Assembly (NCBI RefSeq): GCF_003287735.1
Contig: NZ_NSCM01000013.1
Coordinates: 19,687-83,686, forward strand
DNA: 64,000 bases
Source of the DNA: Photorhabdus bodei
GTDB taxonomy: Bacteria > Pseudomonadota > Gammaproteobacteria > Enterobacterales > Enterobacteriaceae
Direction: 5' to 3'
Of the stretch, positions 25,038-34,266 are shown piece by piece. Both the position numbers and the translations under genes were made by a program. The notes under the pieces are model-generated. The model saw only the letters and a program-made list of their open reading frames with translations. It did not search any database and was not told the origin of the DNA. The stretch's first letter is position 1; each line of letters begins with the position of its first letter.

Positions 25038-26828
25038 TTATTCTATTCCCTCATACTGTTTCGATTGTTTATTTTTATGCTTGTCAACAATCTCTTTTAG
25101 AGCATGTATCATCCATTTAATTCTAACTTTCTCAAGTCCAATTTTATTATCGTTGGTGGCTTCAATATTTTCAATAATATCTTTAAGCCATTCCATTTCC
25201 AGATTAACAACATTATCATGGCAATATCTTGTAAGTAGAGCTTTATTAATTATAGCCTGCTGTTGAGGTGGTTTAGATAACCATTTTTTAACGAATGTTT
25301 TAGGAGGTATCTCAGCCAAAATAGCTATACTGGAATACATCCCTTCATATTGATGATTTCTTGTGATTAGATTTCCGAATTCATTGACATTGTTATCTAA
25401 TTTGCTGATTATATCTTCTGCAAATTTAGGGTATTGCTTTATTAAGCAATCTTCTGTTCTCTTATTAAAGTATTCCTTTAATTCGTTTAATTTTTTCTTA
25501 TCCACATACTCTTCAAAGAACAAATAACTGTATCCATCATATGAAAAATCATTTCTATAATTATAATCATTTGAAATTAAATTGTTATACGGTAATTCAT
25601 CTTGTTCATATAAATAATCTATATAATCTTTGCACTTTATAAATGTATCATCAAAATCAATATTGATAACTTTTAAAGTAGAAAACATAAGCATGCAAGA
25701 AAACACATGTAGCAAATCTCCCTCATTTTTTTCTAATTTTTCAGAAAAAGTTTTTTGAATATCACTGACAGCATTATTTACAACATTCTGATCTAATTGA
25801 CTAAGATTATAAATCTTTTTCCATGATTTTATATTAGAACTTCCTTTTGTCATTAATATAATATTATTAACTGACTCTTCTATTTCGTTGGGGTTAAATA
25901 CACCATTAAATAATATATCAGCCAATATATCATTGGTTAGAACTGGATTGTAAAAATTAATACCATTGTATTTTTCAAGCTTTTTCACAAGTGTCGAATC
26001 GAAAATCTCATAAGATGACTTGGCACGTAAATCTTTTTCGACCAGTGAGGATTTTTTCACCTCAATACATATGGCTACAAACATTGATGTCATGTCCAGA
26101 ATAATTTTCTCATACTCAAGATGTTCGTTTTTTAAACATCTATATAATAAATCTAAATTAATAATAATTTCATTTAAAATTCTAAGTGACTTGCATTCAG
26201 ACTGTTTGAAAATGCCAGTAATGTGCTCTCTATATTTTTCTAAGGTTTCCTTTGATATTTTATTTTCGATAAAAGAAATAAATGCATTATCTAGATCAGG
26301 GTGTAGTTTTACTGTATATCCAAAGACCTTTTCTTTCATCTCTTTGAATTGGTCTTCTAATTTTTCATCATGAGTTATAGCAATAACATGGCATTTATAG
26401 TGTTCAACGTACTTATTAATTACACCAAGTAATTCTTTTGAATTAAGCGAAGATCTTTCTAAATCATCAAAAACAATTACTCTATCATTTTTTATATCAT
26501 CTGAAATAATCTTTTTTATAATGGAATCACCTAAGTCAGATAGTTTTAAATTAATACCACTTATATTTACTGTTGATAAAACTCCACGAGATAATATTTT
26601 TGCAACACTTTTAACTGGGTGCATTTTTGCAAATAAATCAGCATGAATTTCATCAGCATTATTTGTACCGAATAAACTCACATAATACATTTCGTTATTC
26701 TTTAGGCATTCTTTTATTGAGTGTGTTTTTCCTACCCCCCAATCACCAGTTACGAGGACAGCATAACCGGGTTGTTTTAGGCTTTTATAAGTGTTGATAC
26801 AGTTTTCAAAATTTTCTTTGGATTTCAT
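25038..26828 (-). CDS. KAP-like P-loop NTPase, candidate phage-defence gene
   Basis: This protein of about 596 residues has a Walker A motif (GDWGVGKT, residues 28-35) and Walker B (RVIVFDDLERS, Asp121-Asp122), followed by a sensor-like strand (HVIAITHDEKL). The layout of a short N-terminus, P-loop, FDDLER and a long helical C-terminus fits KAP-type/STAND-like NTPases. No clear membrane span is seen, unlike many KAP proteins. The start MKSKENFENCINTY is chosen because GAGG lies six bases before it; the frame is open 12 codons further upstream (to 26864). It is AT-rich compared with the phage genes and lies between A and cos, a known cargo position in P2-like phages. An antiviral role is inference. 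Confidence 0.7.
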   Translation of the reverse strand: MKSKENFENCINTYKSLKQPGYAVLVTGDWGVGKTHSIKECLKNNEMYYVSLFGTNNADEIHADLFAKMHPVKSVAKILSRGVLSTVNISGINLKLSDLGDSIIKKIISDDIKNDRVIVFDDLERSSLNSKELLGVINKYVEHYKCHVIAITHDEKLEDQFKEMKEKVFGYTVKLHPDLDNAFISFIENKISKETLEKYREHITGIFKQSECKSLRILNEIIINLDLLYRCLKNEHLEYEKIILDMTSMFVAICIEVKKSSLVEKDLRAKSSYEIFDSTLVKKLEKYNGINFYNPVLTNDILADILFNGVFNPNEIEESVNNIILMTKGSSNIKSWKKIYNLSQLDQNVVNNAVSDIQKTFSEKLEKNEGDLLHVFSCMLMFSTLKVINIDFDDTFIKCKDYIDYLYEQDELPYNNLISNDYNYRNDFSYDGYSYLFFEEYVDKKKLNELKEYFNKRTEDCLIKQYPKFAEDIISKLDNNVNEFGNLITRNHQYEGMYSSIAILAEIPPKTFVKKWLSKPPQQQAIINKALLTRYCHDNVVNLEMEWLKDIIENIEATNDNKIGLEKVRIKWMIHALKEIVDKHKNKQSKQYEGIE

Positions 26829-26966
26829 ATTATCCTCTAATTTATAATTCATAAATGAAACCATCGGTAATTGTTAGATTCTGTGTAGCTGCCTTTTAGC
26901 TGCTAGTAATTAGTTTGAACTATTAAATTTACTGATAATTAATAGAATATGTACACACCATCAATC

Positions 26967-27116
26967 TTAGTAGAAAACCACCCATTTTGCGCACCAATCC
27001 GCAAGATCAAACAAGGATCTCATCCCCTGTAAAGCATCAGCACTAGCTTCTTTCAGATTGTCTCTTGCATGTGCATGAAAAACACTACATTTAGTGAGCA
27101 GGCGCGGCGGGGTCAC
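26967..27116 (-). CDS. Possible small ORF overlapping cos
   Basis: From a GTG at 27116 the minus strand is open for 49 codons and encodes a protein-like sequence with SVFHAHARDNLKEASADAL then QGMRSLFDLADWCAKW. There is no clear ribosome site, and the frame is closed by TGA 16 codons upstream of the GTG, so it may be a remnant. The composition looks coding rather than random. I do not recognise it. Confidence 0.3.
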   Translation of the reverse strand: MTPPRLLTKCSVFHAHARDNLKEASADALQGMRSLFDLADWCAKWVVFY

Positions 27117-27119
27117 GAC
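27101..27119. other. Probable cos site
   Basis: GGCGCGGCGGGGTCACGAC resembles the 19-nt P2 cohesive end GGCGAGGCGGGGAAAGCAC, with the GGCG-GGCGGGG half intact. It lies between the A/cargo side and the portal gene, exactly where P2 has cos. It is GC-rich in an AT-rich gap. Confidence 0.65.
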
Positions 27120-27249
27120 TGCGCGCAGCAGCGTCTGGTAGCTGTGCTGGTCTCAAATTTCATGATGTAATCATTCTGTATTGAAACTATATTTCTTCCA
27201 GACAAAAAAAAGACCGCTCAGTCGGCGGCCTCTCAATCAATGACGCGGG

Positions 27250-28284
27250 CTATTTGTCCTCGTTCATATCCAACGAATACTGTTCAAATCGGATCACCTC
27301 CTCACCAATCCAGTCATTTAATTGTTTCATTTTACTTTGCAGCGGCATCAGTTCATTACGTACAAACACCTTAGCCGCCTTCTCCACATCACCAAAACCG
27401 CCGGTATTCTGTGGAATAATCCCCATCATCTGCGGTGGTACACGGTGCGCGGCCAGTATGTCGTCACGGCTGGCATTCTTGATATTTAAAAATTCATCCT
27501 TAGCCGCGGCTTCAGACAGTGGAATGGTCTGGATACCGTCTTTTTTACCGCCCGGCGCATATAAAAATAGATTGCGGAAATTACCCGGCCCCTTGGCATT
27601 TTTCAGCGCGTCGCGAATATTATCGATATCGGACAGGTTTTGTGACGCATCACTGATATACAGGATGTAACCCGCATGGGAACCGTTCAGGTAATACTTG
27701 CGGCGAAACAGAGTGGCCGACTCATTCAGCAGCGCCGACGGCAAAGCAGCTAAATACTCCGGCAATCCGTAAAGTTCCTGATTAATGTCGGGTTCAATCA
27801 GATGAAACACTTGCCCCGTCGGGAACGGGTATGGCTGGCTGTTGTAGCCATATTTCACAAACCAATAGGTTTCCAAGTCTTCGCCGCGTCGGGTGAACTT
27901 GGCCGGGCAGTGATTCAGCTTCAAAGGCTGGCCGAGGCGATTCTTGCGTTGTTCAAGATAGGCATTGCCAAACAGTATAAAGTCCAGCGCCCATGAGTCG
28001 AATGCCTGTCGGCTAAGTAGACGGTGTGGGATAAAGGTACTGGTCAGGATGTTGCGTTTGACATAAACCGCGCTGCTGTGGTGCGGCGCCGAGCGAAACG
28101 ACAGCGCCAGCCCGTTAAAACTGATTGGCGGTTCATACCAGTTATCGACCAGTACACACTCCAGATAATCAAACACCTCGCGCCGGTCAAGGACCGGGAT
28201 CGGATCGCCAAAGGTGAATGCTTCAATCGATGGGCTGGCTGTGGTTTTCACCGTCGGGCTGCGTTTTCTGTTTTTACGGCTCAT
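27250..28284 (-). CDS. Q: Portal protein gpQ
   Basis: This 344-residue PBSX/P2-family portal protein forms the ring through which DNA enters the head. Typical stretches are FGDPIPVLDRREVFDYLEC, YEPPISFNGLA, FHLIEPDINQELYGLPEYL and HRVPPQMMGIIPQNTGGFGDVEKAAKVF. The size equals P2 Q (344). It is the last gene of the leftward P-Q operon, sharing a base with the stop of gpP. Confidence 0.95.
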   Translation of the reverse strand: MSRKNRKRSPTVKTTASPSIEAFTFGDPIPVLDRREVFDYLECVLVDNWYEPPISFNGLALSFRSAPHHSSAVYVKRNILTSTFIPHRLLSRQAFDSWALDFILFGNAYLEQRKNRLGQPLKLNHCPAKFTRRGEDLETYWFVKYGYNSQPYPFPTGQVFHLIEPDINQELYGLPEYLAALPSALLNESATLFRRKYYLNGSHAGYILYISDASQNLSDIDNIRDALKNAKGPGNFRNLFLYAPGGKKDGIQTIPLSEAAAKDEFLNIKNASRDDILAAHRVPPQMMGIIPQNTGGFGDVEKAAKVFVRNELMPLQSKMKQLNDWIGEEVIRFEQYSLDMNEDK

Positions 28285-30041
28285 CAGTAAACCTCAACAA
28301 TATTTCTATGGTGGGGAGTGTCACCGGTAATCGGTTCATTAAACAGGGCGTGCATGGCGGCCCATGCCAGATCTGCGTGACTGGCTTCTTCGCTACGGCT
28401 GGTTTGATAGGTCGGGCGGTTGCCGCTGGCGGTGGTAGAACGGCGGATAGCCATAAAACTTTGTGCAATGTCGGTCTGGCCGGCGTCAAACTCCAACCGA
28501 CGATGGTTGATAATGTCCCATGCCTTAAGTACCAGCGCGTTTTTAACGGCGGGGTTATAGACAAATTCCCGCACGGATGGGAAAAATTCTTTGACGTTTT
28601 GGTAAACCCCATGCCCGACGCCAGTCGAGTCAATGCCGATATATTCGACGTTGTACTGTTCCGTCAGTCGTTTGATGGCGTCAGACTGAGCGCGAAAGTT
28701 CATGCCACGCCACTGATGACGTTCAAGGATGCGGAATTTGCCACCCGGTACCTGCGGTGGAGCGACTACGACACAACCGGCACTGTCGCCATTCTCGCCC
28801 CCTTTGGCGGGGTCATAACCGATCCAGACAGGGTGATAACCATACGGGCGTAGCATCAGGGGTTGCACATCGTCCCAGATTTCCCAGCTATCGACCATGC
28901 AACCCTGCATCAGTTGCAGTGAGAAAATGGATTCGATATCGTCCATAAATTCGCACAGCAGCAGGTTCTGGTACTCGTCCGGGCTGTATTCCAGCCGTAA
29001 CTGGTCAATATCAAACAGGTTACAGCCGCCCCTGACTGCATCTTCAACCGTGACAATCTGCCGCCACTGACCATCGGCACATCGTAGGCCGCTGGCTAAT
29101 GCTTGATGGTTAATATCAATGTCAATACGATTGGCCTTGGCGCGGCCACGGTTAAACAGTTTGCCTGACCAATACGGGTACGCGCTATGGGTTAAGCTGG
29201 ACGGGGTAGAAAAGTAAGTCTGGCGCCATTTTTTGTGCATTGCCATACCGGATGCTACCTTGCGCAGTTCCTGAAACTTCGGAATCCAGAAATATTCATC
29301 TAGATAGAGATTGCCGTGATAGCTTTGTGCGGTGCGGGCATTGGTGCCAAGAAAATACAGGGTGGCGCCATTACTCAGGGTGATCGGGTCGCCTTTTAGT
29401 TCGACGTCCACTTCCCGCGCCATTTCCAGGATGTACTGCTTGAATACGTGGGCCTGCGCTTTACTGGCAGAGAGAAATATCTGATTGCGTCCGGTAGTCA
29501 ACGCATCGATTAGGGCTTCACGGGCAAAAAAGAATGTCGCACCAATCTGACGGGATTTCAGGATATTGCGGATACGATGTGCTAATCCGGCGTGATACCA
29601 GTCATGTTGATAACCGAACAGGGTCGAGCGGAAAATGTCTTCCAGCTTTTTGATTTGTTCTTCACTGAACACGTTCTTTTCCGGTGGCCGGCGCTCACCT
29701 TTGTTGCGGTTGGCAATTTTGGGGTTCAGATCGGTTTCATTACCGCCGCCGCTATATTTCCTGATCCGCGCCTGTCGTTCTAACTGACGGTGCAGCAGGT
29801 CAATTTCCTTAAAGTCTTTGCCTTCTTTTTGCTCCTTGGCGATAAGCTGACATAGCCGTGCTTCAAGGGACAACTCGACTCGTTCAAACGAGGTCACCTC
29901 ATCCCATTTGTCACGGCGTTTCCAGCTATGGATAGTTGATGCTTTCTCGTTGAGCATTTCCGCAATCCGTGCAATCCGGTACCCGTTAAAATACAGGTGC
30001 ATTGCGTGCTTACGGGGATCAAAATCAGATGTTGTTTTCAT
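28284..30041 (-). CDS. P: Terminase large (ATPase) subunit gpP
   Basis: This 585-residue terminase large subunit drives DNA packaging at cos. It shows an N-terminal helix-turn-helix (ARIAEMLNEKASTIHSWKRRDKW), the ATPase region with KSRQIGATFFFAREALIDAL and LYLDEYFWIP (Walker B-like DE), and a C-terminal nuclease-like segment with YDPAKGGENGDSAG and GIDSTGVG. The size matches P2 P (590). It reads leftwards from the promoter region shared with gpO. Confidence 0.95.
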   Translation of the reverse strand: MKTTSDFDPRKHAMHLYFNGYRIARIAEMLNEKASTIHSWKRRDKWDEVTSFERVELSLEARLCQLIAKEQKEGKDFKEIDLLHRQLERQARIRKYSGGGNETDLNPKIANRNKGERRPPEKNVFSEEQIKKLEDIFRSTLFGYQHDWYHAGLAHRIRNILKSRQIGATFFFAREALIDALTTGRNQIFLSASKAQAHVFKQYILEMAREVDVELKGDPITLSNGATLYFLGTNARTAQSYHGNLYLDEYFWIPKFQELRKVASGMAMHKKWRQTYFSTPSSLTHSAYPYWSGKLFNRGRAKANRIDIDINHQALASGLRCADGQWRQIVTVEDAVRGGCNLFDIDQLRLEYSPDEYQNLLLCEFMDDIESIFSLQLMQGCMVDSWEIWDDVQPLMLRPYGYHPVWIGYDPAKGGENGDSAGCVVVAPPQVPGGKFRILERHQWRGMNFRAQSDAIKRLTEQYNVEYIGIDSTGVGHGVYQNVKEFFPSVREFVYNPAVKNALVLKAWDIINHRRLEFDAGQTDIAQSFMAIRRSTTASGNRPTYQTSRSEEASHADLAWAAMHALFNEPITGDTPHHRNIVEVY

Positions 30042-30085
30042 ATCACCAGACTACAGACCCGCCCGTCATTTCTCTGTGTCTGCCC

Positions 30086-30103
30086 TGTGTGTCAGTCCAG
30101 ACA
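30086..30103. promoter_or_regulatory. Ogr-binding site between divergent late operons P and O
   Basis: TGTGTGTCAGTCCAGACA fits TGT-N12-ACA, the recognition pattern of Ogr/Delta activators. It sits between the divergent P and O genes, where P2 has its PP and PO late promoters. A near-identical sequence stands upstream of gpV (35838-35855), which strongly supports the call. Confidence 0.7.
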
Positions 30104-30183
30104 CAACCGCATTTTATTGTTTCCTCGACTTGACGATACAAACTAGTAGGCCATGACTGACCCATTGATAATCAGGGCTTACA

Positions 30184-31020
30184 ATGCCGAAGAAATCCAA
30201 ACCCTTTCGAATCTGTGTAGAAGGCGCAACCACAGACGGGCGCAAGGTTCAGCGCGAATGGCTGACACAGATTGCCGCCAACTATGACCCGCAGACCTAC
30301 GGTGCACGCATCAACATGGAGCATTACAATTTTTCGTGGAGTCCTCGCTTTGGTGATGTGGAATCGGTTTTTACCGAAGAAATCAAGGACGGCGCGCTGG
30401 CGGGCAAGTTGGGGCTGTATGGGGTACTTTCACCCACCGATGATCTGGTAGAAATGAACCGTAAGCGCCAAAAAGTTTACACCTCTGCTGAAATCAACCT
30501 AGATTTTGCCGACTTCGGCGGGGCGTATCTGGTGGGATTGGCCGTTACTGACAGTCCGGCAAGTCTTGGCACCGAAATGTTGCAGTTTAGCGCTAATGCG
30601 GACAGCAATCCTCTCAATTCAAGGAAGCAGCACCCAGACAACCTCTTTACGGCAGCGGAAGAAACCCTGTTTGAGTTTGTGGATGCACTAGAGGAAAGCG
30701 AAAAGCCCTCGCTCTTTTCCCGTGTACAGGCATTTTTCCATAAGAAGCAGCAAGCTGACGATGCCCGTTTTAACGATATCCATCAGGCCGTCGAATTATG
30801 TGCCCAAGAGCAGCAGGCCACAGTGGAAGCCGTGAGCACACTTTCTCAACAAATAGGCGAAATAACCGCTATCAAACGGAAGCAGACTGAACTTGAAACC
30901 CAGCTTCGTGACTTAAAAACTCAGTTGAGTCAGCAAGACAGCCAGAAAACACACCGACCTGTTTCGCTGGGATCGCCGAACGCTGACACTCCAGTCAGTA
31001 AACATCTGACCAACTGTTAA
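30184..31020 (+). CDS. O: Capsid scaffold/protease gpO
   Basis: This 278-residue scaffolding protein has a serine-protease N-terminal domain that cleaves itself and gpN. The catalytic triad by alignment with P2 (Asp19, His48, Ser107) is Asp18 (TTDGR), His47 (INMEHYNF) and Ser101 (VYTSAEI). The C-terminal part after about residue 165 is helical and Gln-rich with a coiled coil (QIGEITAIKRKQTELETQL), the scaffold domain. It is the first gene of the rightward late operon. Confidence 0.93.
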   Translation: MPKKSKPFRICVEGATTDGRKVQREWLTQIAANYDPQTYGARINMEHYNFSWSPRFGDVESVFTEEIKDGALAGKLGLYGVLSPTDDLVEMNRKRQKVYTSAEINLDFADFGGAYLVGLAVTDSPASLGTEMLQFSANADSNPLNSRKQHPDNLFTAAEETLFEFVDALEESEKPSLFSRVQAFFHKKQQADDARFNDIHQAVELCAQEQQATVEAVSTLSQQIGEITAIKRKQTELETQLRDLKTQLSQQDSQKTHRPVSLGSPNADTPVSKHLTNC

Positions 31021-31032
31021 TGGAACAATCCC

Positions 31033-32136
31033 ATGAAGAATGAAACTCGATTTAAATTTAACGCCTTTCTGATGCGTCTGGGTGAAATTTACGGTGTGGA
31101 CGCCACGGCATTTACAGGTAAGGTAGACGTCAATCCATCCGTTGCTCAGACGTTGGAAGATGAAATCCAGCAAAGCGCCGATTTCCTGCAAAAAATTAAC
31201 ATGGTTCCCGTCAGTGAGCAGTCGGGCGAAGCGATTGGGCTAGGTGTCGGTTCGACTATTGCAGGGACGACAGACACCGACAGTAAGGAGCGAGAAACTT
31301 CCGATCCGACCCGACTCAACGCTATTGAGTACAAATGCGAACAAACCAACTTTGATACTAGCATTCCTTACAAAAAACTTGACTTATGGGCGAAATTTCA
31401 AGATTTCCAGTTACGTATCCGTAACGCCATTATCAGACGTCAGGCATTGGACCGCATTATGATCGGCTGGAATGGGGTTAAACGGGCCAAAACCTCAAAC
31501 CGCGTTCAATATCCACTATTGCAGGATGTAAATATCGGCTGGTTGGAGAAAATCCGACAGGATGCACCGGATCATGTCATGAGCAATATCACTGACGAAG
31601 CCGGTAAAGTTATATCTGAAACCATCCGTGTGGGAGAAGGCGGTGATTTCAATAATCTGGACGCACTGGTGATAGATACCGTCAACAATGCTATCGACCC
31701 AGAATATCAGGATGATACGGAGCTGATGGTCATCTGTGGCCGTGAACTGTTGGCTGACAAATATTTTCCGTTGGTCAATCAGTCGCAGCCCAACACCGAG
31801 AAAATGGCGGCAGATGTGATTATCAGCCAGAAACGTATCGGTAATTTGCCTGCGGTGCGCGTACCGTATTTCCCGCCCAAAGCCTTGCTAATTAGCCGTC
31901 TGGATAATCTGTCTATCTATTATCAGGAAGGCACTCGCCGACGTTCTGTGCTGGATAACCCCAAACGTGATCGCATTGAAAACTACGAATCAGTCAATGA
32001 AGCGTATGTCGTTGAAGACTATCGTGGTGTGGCCCTGATTGAAAATATCGAGATGTTGGCAGCCAGCAAAAAAGCAGCGTTGCCGCAGCCAGATAATGCC
32101 GCATCTGAGCACAACGCCGACACTGAGGAACAATAA
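31033..32136 (+). CDS. N: Major capsid protein gpN
   Basis: This 367-residue HK97-fold capsid protein of the P2 family starts MKNETRFKFNAFLMRLGEIYGVD. Family blocks include YKCEQTNFDTSIPYKKLDLWAKF and ALLISRLDNLSIYYQEGTRRR. P2 N is 357 residues and is trimmed at the N-terminus by gpO. It overlaps gpM by one base. Confidence 0.95.
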   Translation: MKNETRFKFNAFLMRLGEIYGVDATAFTGKVDVNPSVAQTLEDEIQQSADFLQKINMVPVSEQSGEAIGLGVGSTIAGTTDTDSKERETSDPTRLNAIEYKCEQTNFDTSIPYKKLDLWAKFQDFQLRIRNAIIRRQALDRIMIGWNGVKRAKTSNRVQYPLLQDVNIGWLEKIRQDAPDHVMSNITDEAGKVISETIRVGEGGDFNNLDALVIDTVNNAIDPEYQDDTELMVICGRELLADKYFPLVNQSQPNTEKMAADVIISQKRIGNLPAVRVPYFPPKALLISRLDNLSIYYQEGTRRRSVLDNPKRDRIENYESVNEAYVVEDYRGVALIENIEMLAASKKAALPQPDNAASEHNADTEEQ

Positions 32137-32801
32137 TGGCTAGCCCGTGGCAGCGTCACCGAATGCGATTACAGGCGACCGAGGCCGCTCAACTGAGTAG
32201 CCCCGCGCGGCAAAATCACGGCGGTTATAACCAGATGCTGCTGATGCTGGAGCAAGACCGCCGTCACCTTAAAAAAATCCAGTCTATGGAGCGCAAAGCG
32301 CAGCACAAAAGGCAGATATTGCCTAAATATGCGCCGTGGATTACTGGGGTATTACAGGGGGGCATAGGTCATCAAGATGATGTGCTGATGTATGTCCTGC
32401 TGTGGCGTATTGATGCCGGTGATTATGATGGTGCGCTGGATATCGCTGAGTACGCGTTACAGCACCGACTCGCTATGCCTGAAAATCATGAGCGGACAAC
32501 GGGCTGTGCCGTGACAGAAGAGATCGCCGAAGCCGCCCAGCGTTGTTATACCGCTAAATCTCCGATGCCTCTTGCCACGCTGGAACGGGCGGCTAATCTC
32601 ACCCACGATCAGGATATGCCCGATAAGGTGAGGGCGGAGTTATATAAATGGCTCGGTTATAGCCAGCGGGATAACAACCAGCCGCAGCCTGCCTATTGTT
32701 CACTGAGCAGGGCTTTAGAACTGAATAATCATGTTGGCGTGAAAAAAGACTTAGAGCAACTTGCCAGAGCGCTCCGCAGTCAGAAACACGACAACACATA
32801 A
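32136..32801 (+). CDS. M: Terminase small (endonuclease) subunit gpM
   Basis: This 221-residue terminase subunit cuts cos together with gpP. It begins MASPWQRHRMRLQATEAAQ, with a coiled stretch QDRRHLKKIQSMERKAQHKRQILPKY and the VLMYVLLWRIDAGDYDGALDIAEYAL block that is typical of P2 M. The C-terminus has a TPR-like segment. It follows capsid gene N. Confidence 0.93.
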   Translation: MASPWQRHRMRLQATEAAQLSSPARQNHGGYNQMLLMLEQDRRHLKKIQSMERKAQHKRQILPKYAPWITGVLQGGIGHQDDVLMYVLLWRIDAGDYDGALDIAEYALQHRLAMPENHERTTGCAVTEEIAEAAQRCYTAKSPMPLATLERAANLTHDQDMPDKVRAELYKWLGYSQRDNNQPQPAYCSLSRALELNNHVGVKKDLEQLARALRSQKHDNT

Positions 32802-32883
32802 CCGAACGTGCCAACGCGCCGGGGCGGCACGGGGTGGCGAAGTCTCAACGCCCTGTTCACCGCCCACCTATTCAGGGGGCAAT

Positions 32884-33348
32884 ATGGACTTTATTTCAAC
32901 CGCACCCGCAACGGATAAACAGGCCACCATGACCAGTGTCCCGTTTTTTCCTGCTATCGAGATCGGTCGCTACCGTGACGAGATGCGCACAGATGGTACG
33001 GTCACCGCGCCGAGATTACATCAAGCAATTTCCAACGCCATTGTTGAGGTGAATCGCGAGCTGAACCATTGGCGGCAGATCCATATCGATGAGGGATACT
33101 CATCACTGGCCGACATTCCCGCCGACACTCTCAATGGCGAGAGTGAGTTGGTTTATCTCTATCGTCGTGCGGTGTTTTGCCTGACCAAGGCGAATCTGAT
33201 CGAACGTTACCGCGATATCGACACTACTCAGATTGGCAGCAAAAAGGCTGAGGCAATGGAAATCACCATTGACGACCTGTGGCGGGATGCGCAATGGGCG
33301 ATGCGCCGGATACAAGGATATAACCATATGATAGTGGAGCTTATCTAG
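32884..33348 (+). CDS. L: Head completion protein gpL
   Basis: This 154-residue protein seals the filled head at the head-tail junction. Typical blocks: FFPAIEIGRYRDEMRTDGTVT, RLHQAISNAIVEVNRELNHW and VYLYRRAVFCLTKANLIERYRDIDTT. The start at 32884 is chosen because the upstream extension of the frame overlaps gpM and has no homology; it is slightly shorter than P2 L (169). Confidence 0.92.
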   Translation: MDFISTAPATDKQATMTSVPFFPAIEIGRYRDEMRTDGTVTAPRLHQAISNAIVEVNRELNHWRQIHIDEGYSSLADIPADTLNGESELVYLYRRAVFCLTKANLIERYRDIDTTQIGSKKAEAMEITIDDLWRDAQWAMRRIQGYNHMIVELI

Positions 33349-33551
33349 TGCAAGTGCGGGCGCAACAGTATGACACCGTGGATTCCTTATGCTGGCGCCA
33401 CTATGGACGAACACAGGGAGTCACCGAACGGGTATTAGAAGCCAATCCCGGTTTGGCCGATGTTGGGGCCATCCTGCCACAGGGTACCGAGATTGAACTG
33501 CCTGAAATCACGCCTGCTGCTGTAACGCCCATCATTCAATTATGGGATTAG
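33348..33551 (+). CDS. X: Tail protein gpX (LysM-like)
   Basis: This 67-residue small tail protein with a LysM-like fold (YDTVDSLCWRHYGRTQGVTERVLEANPGLADVG, LPQGTEIELPE) equals P2 X (67 residues). It starts with GTG overlapping the stop of L. Confidence 0.92.
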   Translation: MQVRAQQYDTVDSLCWRHYGRTQGVTERVLEANPGLADVGAILPQGTEIELPEITPAAVTPIIQLWD

Positions 33552-33554
33552 AAA

Positions 33555-33878
33555 ATGGATAAACAACCGGATTTATGGGCCGATTTATTGAATGGCCTGA
33601 GAAATTCATGGCCGCAGATATCCGGCTCCTTACTGGCTGTACTGATCTGTTATGGTCGCCTGATTTATGACGGCGTAGAGCGGAAAAAACGCTGGGTTGA
33701 ACCGTTGCTATGTGGTGCGTTGTCGTGGGGTGTTTCCAGCGGGCTGGAACTGTTTGGCATTCCCGGCAGTGTTTCACCGGCTTTGGGGGGTGCCATTGGT
33801 TTTATTGGTGTTGAAAAACTGCGTGAATTTGCCCTTCGCGCAATCAATAAACGTTTGGGAGGCAAATCACATGACTAG
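33555..33878 (+). CDS. Phage holin
   Basis: This 107-residue holin probably opens the inner membrane for the endolysin. The order is a short amphipathic N-terminus, a membrane span around SGSLLAVLICYGRLIYDG, a charged turn ERKKRW, a second span PLLCGALSWGVSSGLELFG, and a third segment SPALGGAIGFIGVEKL with a basic tail. It resembles lambda-type (Phage_holin_3) rather than P2 Y holins. It overlaps the endolysin candidate by 8 bp. Confidence 0.82.
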   Translation: MDKQPDLWADLLNGLRNSWPQISGSLLAVLICYGRLIYDGVERKKRWVEPLLCGALSWGVSSGLELFGIPGSVSPALGGAIGFIGVEKLREFALRAINKRLGGKSHD

Positions 33879-34266
33879 AGGTGTTCGCAACCATAATCCG
33901 GGCAATATCCGCCACGGCGATAAATGGCTGGGATTACACGACATACAAACAGATCCGTCATTTTGTCAGTTTGTGTCACCAGAATACGGCATACGGGCCA
34001 TTATCAAGATTATCCGCAATTATGAACGAAAATACGGATTGAAGAGTATCCGGCAGATAATTTCTCGTTGGGCGCCACCGAATGAAAATGATACCGAAAA
34101 TTATATTGCATGTATGAGCCAGACGGTTGGTATTCCCTGTAACGCGGTGATTGATGTTGATAATCAGGTGATCATGACCCGATTGGTTTGCACCATCATT
34201 CAAATAGAGAACGGACAGCAACCGTATGCTGATACGATCATTAAACGGGCGTTTGCGCTGTTATGA
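33871..34266 (+). CDS. Endolysin candidate (P5-type muramidase-like)
   Basis: A 131-residue protein starts MTRGVRNHNPGNIRHGDKWLG, a block found in proteins annotated as structural protein P5/endolysins of PRD1 type, with CQFVSPEYGIRAIIKIIRNY following. It sits where P2 has endolysin K, between holin and spanin, so cell-wall degradation is the likely role. It has no signal peptide, so it depends on the holin. An upstream extension of the frame inside the holin gene is rejected on ribosome-site and homology grounds (GGGAGG before 33871). Confidence 0.75.
   Translation: MTRGVRNHNPGNIRHGDKWLGLHDIQTDPSFCQFVSPEYGIRAIIKIIRNYERKYGLKSIRQIISRWAPPNENDTENYIACMSQTVGIPCNAVIDVDNQVIMTRLVCTIIQIENGQQPYADTIIKRAFALL

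Larger units (their letters stand above)
26865..27249. other. Gap holding cos and a small coding remnant
   Basis: This 385-bp gap contains the probable cos site (27101-27119), a possible small minus-strand ORF (26967-27116), and a hairpin GACCGCTCAGTCGGCGGTC-like (27212-27230, GACCGC/GGCGGCC) just before the end of the portal gene. The remainder shows nothing. Confidence 0.5.

Noticed and set aside
28218..28853. Open frame of 211 codons antisense to terminase and portal genes
   Set aside because: Overlaps two certain genes completely and has low-complexity shadow composition.
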